DNA of 64,000 nt. It comes from Alphaproteobacteria bacterium. Lineage in GTDB: Bacteria > Pseudomonadota > Alphaproteobacteria > Micropepsales > Micropepsaceae. The position numbers and the translations under genes were made by a program. Positions 60,120-64,000 of the stretch are shown here, in pieces. Under the pieces are notes generated by a model. It was not told the origin of the DNA, did no database searches, and was given only the letters and a program-made list of their open reading frames with translations. Location of the stretch: the NCBI GenBank assembly GCA_016783965.1, contig JADHVO010000001.1:248001-312000 (forward strand). Reading direction: 5' to 3'. Position 1 is the stretch's first letter, and each line of letters opens with the position of its first letter.

Positions 60120-61049
60120 CTAGTGGAGGCTAAAACGGACGATGGCCTGATGGCCGGGTGATGCGACCGGCTTGCCGCCCTGCATGGCGGGCCAGTTACG
60201 CCATCGCGTTCCGACGCAGACAACCGCGGCCTGATCGAGGCGATCCGAGCCGCTCGTTCGCACGACGCGGACGTTCATGATCACGCCATTGGCAGCGATA
60301 TCGTATCCGACCAGGACATCGCCGGACTCGCCTGTTGCCCGCGATTCCGAAGGATAGAACTCGGTGCAGTCGTGCGTATCGCCGATGGCGCGCGCCGGTG
60401 CATTGCCGTTAGCATCGACGATGGGGCCGTCGACCTGACGGTGGGCCACGTGCCCCTGCTGCTCGGCGCCGCCCGCATCCGTCGAAGGTGGTTGCAGTGC
60501 CCCGGGCGGCGGCGCCAGTGCAAGCGGCACGGCATCGGCGATGGGACCCTCGATCGTGAAGGCGTGCTTGCTGTTGTCGATGGACCAGCGATGCAGGCGT
60601 GCCAGGAAGCTCTGGCCCAGAAGCAAGGCGCCGTCGGGCGGAGCAATCGCCGCCGCGACGTTCGAAATGACGAAGTTGCCGATCTGTAGCTTGTGGATCA
60701 TGACGACGGGCGACCGGTGCGCCGAGCCGTCTGCCAATCGATATTGCTGTTCGCCCTGGAGATCCTGCTGCGAAAGCGCACCGGTCCGCATCAGGGTCGA
60801 GGCGACGTCGGCGGGAATGGTCACCACCGATGCGCCGCTGTCGACCAGGAAGTCCATGGTGATCGTGTCATTGATGCGGACGGGCAGCGCGTACACACCG
60901 CCCGTTGGATGCAGCGGCACGTCTTCCGCCGAGCAGATCGACAGCGGGCCGAGGATGCCAGTGGCCGCGAGCTGAATGGCCAGCAGGCGCAGTGCGCGGC
61001 GCAGGTGTCTGATCAACGGCACTCGCCCCCGGCCGAATATCGCCGTCAT
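60120..61049 (-). CDS. retropepsin-like aspartic protease fused to TonB-C-like domain
   Basis: A 309-residue protein. The N-terminus has an uncleaved signal or signal-anchor (LRLLAIQLAATGILGPL), then a clan AA retropepsin-like motif with the catalytic Asp in DFLVDSGASVVTIP (D70), and LLLGQSFLAR, the flap/core segment of the fold. After a Pro/Gly-rich linker the C-terminal ~85 residues (GDVLVGYDIAANGVIMNVRV, then RTSGSDRLDQAAVVC) look like a TonB C-terminal domain. ATG 61049 is used. Secreted or periplasmic; function unknown. The fusion is unusual. Confidence 0.75.
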   Translation of the reverse strand: MTAIFGRGRVPLIRHLRRALRLLAIQLAATGILGPLSICSAEDVPLHPTGGVYALPVRINDTITMDFLVDSGASVVTIPADVASTLMRTGALSQQDLQGEQQYRLADGSAHRSPVVMIHKLQIGNFVISNVAAAIAPPDGALLLGQSFLARLHRWSIDNSKHAFTIEGPIADAVPLALAPPPGALQPPSTDAGGAEQQGHVAHRQVDGPIVDANGNAPARAIGDTHDCTEFYPSESRATGESGDVLVGYDIAANGVIMNVRVVRTSGSDRLDQAAVVCVGTRWRNWPAMQGGKPVASPGHQAIVRFSLH

Positions 61050-61203
61050 TTCATTTGCCCCCGCTCGCGGGGAGAGCATTTCACCAACTGATGACGGTCT
61101 GCAATCCAAAGTCGAGCGTCGAAAGGGCTGAGGCGAGAATGGTGGCCAGACAGGGACCAAACCCGCGACCACCATTGATTCTTAAGGGAATCCGGTTGCC
61201 GCC

Positions 61204-61232
61204 TTGACGGCCTACGGCGGCAACTTTATACG
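61204..61232 (+). promoter_or_regulatory. sigma-70 type promoter for tRNA-Val
   Basis: TTGACG (61204-61209), 17-bp spacer, TATACG (61227-61232), about 18 bp before the tRNA start. It matches the alphaproteobacterial housekeeping consensus well for a stable RNA gene. Confidence 0.6.
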
Positions 61233-61249
61233 GCTGCTCCCTCTAGAGA

Positions 61250-61324
61250 GGGCGCGTAGCTCAGCGGGAGAGCACTCCCTTCACACGGGAGGGGTCACAG
61301 GTTCAATCCCTGTCGCGCCCACCA
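61250..61324 (+). tRNA. tRNA-Val (CAC)
   Basis: A 75-nt cloverleaf reads from GGGCGCG: acceptor stem GGGCGCG/CGCGCCC, D-arm GCTC...GAGC, anticodon stem CTCCC/GGGAG with loop TTCACAC (anticodon CAC), variable GGGTC, T-arm ACAGG-TTCAATC-CCTGT, and encoded ACCA end. The anticodon CAC decodes GUG, so tRNA-Val. The promoter lies just upstream. Confidence 0.95.
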
Positions 61325-61455
61325 TGCCTCGCACCGAACATCTGCTCAGGCCTCACCGAGCGCGGGTCGCTCGGGCTGGCGCCGGGTTTGTGGGCGTCAG
61401 GGCAGCGTGCCGCGATTGTGTATCGCAGTCGCGGTTTCGAGCTCTGCAAAAAAAC

Positions 61456-61469
61456 TTGACCGGAATCAA
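61456..61469 (+). promoter_or_regulatory. FNR/FixK-like box upstream of the cytochrome-porin operon
   Basis: TTGAC-CGGA-ATCAA matches the FNR/FixK/Crp-type consensus TTGAT-N4-ATCAA with one change. It sits 52 bp upstream of the cytochrome-porin start. Such boxes place genes under low-oxygen control. No -10 can be fixed by eye, so the exact promoter geometry is unknown. Confidence 0.5.
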
Positions 61470-61521
61470 CAGTTCCGAGCGGCTTCCCTCCACACTTCCA
61501 CACGAAACAGGGAGCTGTTCG

Positions 61522-62862
61522 ATGCGATCGGTGTCGTCGTGGATAATCGGTGTGGGGATGCTGGCGGCGGTAACAGCCGCCCTCACCACTTCTGCCGAGG
61601 CTGTGCCGGCTTTCGCCGAGCAGACAGGACAGCCGTGCAGTGCCTGCCATGTGGGTGCTTTCGGACCTCAGCTCACACCGTTCGGCCGAGCTTTCAAGCT
61701 CGGCGGATATACGATGCGTGCCGGCGATCAGTTCACCAATCCGGTCTCTGCAATGGCAATCATGTCCTTCCTGAACACGGCAAAGGACCAGGCCGCACCG
61801 CCCGCCCCGCACTACGGGGTCAACAACAACGCCACGATCGACCAGATCAGCCTGTTCATTGCGGGCGGCATCGACGACACCTTCGGAGGATTCTCACAGT
61901 TCACCTATGACGGCGTGGGCCGCGCCTTTTCCTGGGACAATCTCGACCTGCGGGCGGTGACGAGCGGGACTTGGCTGAACGTGCCAGTACAGGCGGGCCT
62001 CAGCCTGAACAACGCGCCCGGCATGCAGGATGTATGGAATACGATCCCGGCCTGGGGCTTCCCGTACACCAAAAGCAATCTTGCGCCTGCGCCGGCTGAA
62101 GCCACGATCTTTGATGGCCGGCTGGCACAACATGTGCTGGGCTTCACTGCCTATGCTGATTGGGACTCGCACGTCTACACCGAGGCCTCGTTCTACTGGT
62201 CGCCGGGCCGCCATTTTCTGAGCACGCTGGGTAGCGGCGAGGGCGTCGGCCGCATCACGGATGTCGCGCCCTATCTCCGCGTGGCGTGGCACGACGACCG
62301 GGGGGACGACAACTATGAAATCGGGGCGTTTTTCTTCCGGCCCGATCTCTATCCGGGCGGCGATCCGACAACCGGCACGTCCGATCTCTACACCGATCTC
62401 GGCGTCGATGCGTCCTACCAGTACACCGGCGACAACAGCAGCATCTACGGCGCGAACCTGCGCTACACATACGAGCATCAGCATCTGGCCGCGACCACGA
62501 TCCTGGGCGGCGCCACGAATCTGAATGACAATCTGAACGAGCTCAACGTCGACGCTTCCTATTACTGGCAGAATGAAATCGGAGGGACGGTCGGGTTCTT
62601 CGACAGCTGGGGTACGAGCGATCCGCTGCTTTACGGCGCCAGCGCGACGGGCAAACCGGACAGCGCGGGTTTCATTGTTCAGGTCGACGGCACGGCGTTC
62701 GGCCGCGACATGGAAATCCTGGATGGGCGATTCAACGTGCGGCTGGGCTTGCAATACACGGCCTATACCAGGTTCGACGGTGGCACGACGAACTACGACG
62801 GCGCCGGCACCAACGCTTCCGACAACAACACGCTCAGGGTCTTCCTATGGACGGCACTCTGA
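61522..62862 (+). CDS. Cyc2-like fused monoheme cytochrome c/outer-membrane porin candidate
   Basis: A 446-residue exported protein. Signal peptide at residues 1-27 (VGMLAAVTAALTTSAEA); then a single heme site CSACH at residues 39-43 within VPAFAEQTGQPCSACHVGAF, followed by PQLTPFGRAFKLGGYT. The remaining ~380 residues alternate hydrophobic and polar residues and are rich in Tyr, Asp, Gly and Asn (SFYWSPGRHF, EIGAFFFRPDLY, YGANLRYTYEH, LNVDASYYWQ), as in an outer-membrane beta-barrel. This architecture matches Cyc2 cytochrome-porins, which oxidise extracellular Fe(II). The barrel and the Fe function are inference. ATG has AGGGAG upstream; HiPIP and cupredoxin genes follow. Confidence 0.7.
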   Translation: MRSVSSWIIGVGMLAAVTAALTTSAEAVPAFAEQTGQPCSACHVGAFGPQLTPFGRAFKLGGYTMRAGDQFTNPVSAMAIMSFLNTAKDQAAPPAPHYGVNNNATIDQISLFIAGGIDDTFGGFSQFTYDGVGRAFSWDNLDLRAVTSGTWLNVPVQAGLSLNNAPGMQDVWNTIPAWGFPYTKSNLAPAPAEATIFDGRLAQHVLGFTAYADWDSHVYTEASFYWSPGRHFLSTLGSGEGVGRITDVAPYLRVAWHDDRGDDNYEIGAFFFRPDLYPGGDPTTGTSDLYTDLGVDASYQYTGDNSSIYGANLRYTYEHQHLAATTILGGATNLNDNLNELNVDASYYWQNEIGGTVGFFDSWGTSDPLLYGASATGKPDSAGFIVQVDGTAFGRDMEILDGRFNVRLGLQYTAYTRFDGGTTNYDGAGTNASDNNTLRVFLWTAL

Positions 62863-62894
62863 GCTCCGAACCCAACCTGCGAAAGGGCGACACG

Positions 62895-63167
62895 ATGAAC
62901 AAGACCAACCCCACCACCGCGGTCTCTCGCCGGCAAATGCTGCGGAGCGCAACCGTCACTGCGTGCGTTGCGGCCGCGCTTGTTGCCACAACAACCCAGA
63001 GCGCTCAGGCAGCCCAGGTAACACAGGCAGCCGCCGGCTATCAGCCCACACCGAAGGGCGATCAGCGCTGCGACAACTGCGCGCTATTCCAGGCGCCGTC
63101 GTCTTGCAGGTTCGTCTCCGGCGACATCAGCCCTGCGGGCTGGTGCAAGCTTTACGCGAAGAAATAG
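62895..63167 (+). CDS. high-potential iron-sulfur protein (HiPIP)
   Basis: A 90-residue periplasmic electron carrier. The N-terminal Tat signal is SRRQML (residues 11-16) followed by a hydrophobic, Ala-rich stretch ending near AAQ. The 4Fe-4S Cys set is C59, C62, C71 and C84 (CDNC, SSC, GWC), the HiPIP pattern C-x2-C-x8-C-x12-C. HiPIPs shuttle electrons at high potential, e.g. to photosynthetic reaction centres or cytochrome oxidases, and one acts in Acidithiobacillus iron oxidation (Iro). It lies between the cytochrome-porin and cupredoxin genes on the same strand. Confidence 0.92.
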   Translation: MNKTNPTTAVSRRQMLRSATVTACVAAALVATTTQSAQAAQVTQAAAGYQPTPKGDQRCDNCALFQAPSSCRFVSGDISPAGWCKLYAKK

Positions 63168-63225
63168 GGACAGAAACGGCGCGTCGGCAAAATGGCCCGC
63201 GCCAGGCCTTCGTAGGGAGGAAGTC

Positions 63226-63570
63226 ATGTTTGGAGCCGTCATAGCCCATCGCGGCCTATTAGCGGCGTTGGCCTTTCTGCCAATGCTCGTTGCACCTGCC
63301 GTCGCTGCGGAGCGCTACGTCGATCAACACGATCTGATGTTCGTGCCCACGAGCATGACTATCAAGGCCGGTGATACGGTGCGTTTCACCGACACCGACC
63401 GCATCACGCACAACATCACCATAGTCAACCCCGATGGCTCGACCGAAGACAAGGGAATGAGCACATACAGCCAGCACATCGTGGTGCAGTTCGACAAGCC
63501 CGGCATCTACAAGGTGATCTGCCGCATCCATCCCGACATGAAGATGACGATAACGGTGGAGAAACCCTGA
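63226..63570 (+). CDS. cupredoxin (plastocyanin/amicyanin-like type 1 copper protein)
   Basis: A 114-residue secreted protein with signal peptide (LLAALAFLPMLVAPAVAA). Probable copper ligands: His62 (THN), Cys99, His102 and Met105 in CRIHPDM, the C-x2-H-x2-M spacing of the amicyanin type. It is a one-electron periplasmic carrier. Following the cytochrome-porin and HiPIP genes, it fits a chain moving electrons between the outer membrane and the respiratory chain. ATG 63226 is preceded by GGGAGGA. The partner is inferred from the neighbours only. Confidence 0.92.
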   Translation: MFGAVIAHRGLLAALAFLPMLVAPAVAAERYVDQHDLMFVPTSMTIKAGDTVRFTDTDRITHNITIVNPDGSTEDKGMSTYSQHIVVQFDKPGIYKVICRIHPDMKMTITVEKP

Positions 63571-63589
63571 CCAGGCCTCCTGCGCCGTT

Positions 63590-63670
63590 TCAAAGCCGGC
63601 CCGCGAGGCTCCAAAGCAGGCAAAGGATCGAGGCCGGCACGGCGATAAGCCATAGAAGAAATGTGCGCAT
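63590..63670 (-). CDS. possible 26-residue membrane micro-protein
   Basis: ATG 63670 begins MRTFLLWLIAVPASILCLL then WSLAGRL and a stop: a single hydrophobic helix. It is antisense to no annotated gene and fills the gap after the cupredoxin gene. No strong SD is seen. Low confidence. Confidence 0.3.
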   Translation of the reverse strand: MRTFLLWLIAVPASILCLLWSLAGRL

Positions 63671-63781
63671 AGGTCAGGTGCGGTTTCGGTCTTCAGTGGA
63701 AACAGCCAAGGGAACGTCGTGTTCCCGTGAACCTCGCATCCCACTCCCGCGTTGCTTCACGAAGCAGCAACGGAGGTTGCG

Positions 63782-63952
63782 ATGGGACAGAACAACGATC
63801 CGACGGAACATGGCGAACCGCAGGGACAGCAAGGCGGCCCCAGCATTCCGCCTGCGGAGAGAAAGCGCCAGTCCGCCTATCCGATCATACCGGCGTCCGA
63901 GCAGAGCGGCCTTGTAAAGACCGGCGATGCAGCGGGCCCGTACAAGCCATGA
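63782..63952 (+). CDS. small hydrophilic hypothetical protein
   Basis: A 56-residue ORF with ATG 63782 preceded by CGGAGG at 5 nt, a strong SD. The product is very polar and probably disordered (GQNNDPTEHGEPQGQQGG, then PIIPASEQSGLVKTGDAAG). No family is recognised. It lies 212 bp after the cupredoxin gene. Confidence 0.5.
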   Translation: MGQNNDPTEHGEPQGQQGGPSIPPAERKRQSAYPIIPASEQSGLVKTGDAAGPYKP

Positions 63953-63958
63953 TAACGC

Positions 63959-64000
63959 TCAGCCTTTCGCAGGCACCGGGATCGGAGTCTGTGGCTGCCA
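63959..64000 (-). CDS. possible 3' end of a gene leaving the window
   Basis: On the minus strand the frame from the window edge reads WQPQTPIPVPAKG and stops at 63959. Only 13 codons are visible, so this is weak evidence; it could be the C-terminus of a gene starting beyond 64000, or chance. Confidence 0.2.
   Translation of the reverse strand, partial: WQPQTPIPVPAKG

Noticed and set aside
1-64000. Prophage, IS element, integron or CRISPR locus
   Set aside because: No integrase, transposase, phage structural, cas or direct-repeat array was seen; the genes are housekeeping or metabolic.

Overview
This 64 kb window looks like ordinary chromosome from a high-GC alphaproteobacterium. The support is a class II DAHP synthase, an Atm1-type ABC exporter, the alphaproteobacterial type of GluRS, adjacent DUF1800 and DUF1501 genes, a two-domain cold shock protein, and several dispersed intergenic inverted repeats of the kind common in this class. 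A Rhizomicrobium/Micropepsaceae-like or Caulobacterales-like source is plausible, but the sequence alone does not fix the genus. I see no prophage, insertion sequence, CRISPR array, rRNA operon or replication origin.

Layout. 1-2.6 kb: leucine biosynthesis (leuD end, leuB) around a crotonase gene. 2.6-11 kb: a TetR/quinone oxidoreductase operon, tandem PaaI-type thioesterases, an alpha/beta hydrolase, a phytanoyl-CoA dioxygenase-like enzyme, a DMT transporter and a succinate-semialdehyde dehydrogenase. 11-22.8 kb: a DUF1800/DUF1501 pair (the DUF1501 gene appears frameshifted near its 3' end), a PIG-L deacetylase, two divergent flavoproteins, an L,D-transpeptidase, a GST/acyl-CoA dehydrogenase pair, UPF0178 and a DEAD-box helicase. 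23-32 kb: epoxide hydrolase-like protein, double cold shock protein, a PadR-controlled RND efflux pair, and an Atm1-type exporter with a tiny coupled membrane ORF. 32-43 kb: LOG protein, RarD, cimA-cysS, DUF805, gltX-DUF2019, nadE, a Gfo/Idh oxidoreductase and an MDR reductase. 43-48.5 kb: a Phd/VapC-type toxin-antitoxin pair with a perfect palindromic operator, a proline iminopeptidase-like hydrolase, DAHP synthase and a transglutaminase-like protein. 48.7-60 kb: acyl-CoA ligase, gor with a secreted (alpha/alpha)6-like protein, a DUF900 lipoprotein, rpiA, a GFA protein, glmU-glmS and gph-crotonase.

The most interesting segment is the last 3 kb. After a retropepsin/TonB-C fusion gene and tRNA-Val(CAC) there are three collinear genes: a signal-peptide protein with one N-terminal CxxCH heme site followed by a long beta-strand-rich region (the architecture of the Cyc2 outer-membrane cytochrome-porin), a Tat-exported high-potential iron-sulfur protein, and a type-1 copper cupredoxin. 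An FNR/FixK-like box lies upstream. Together they look like a compact electron-transfer route across the outer membrane and periplasm, possibly for Fe(II) oxidation or extracellular electron exchange. The function is inferred from architecture and has not been demonstrated.

Other points worth a look: GluRS has Gln in place of the first His of its HIGH signature; a 17-codon ORF with a strong Shine-Dalgarno sequence follows the GST gene; and several intergenic palindromes look like operators.
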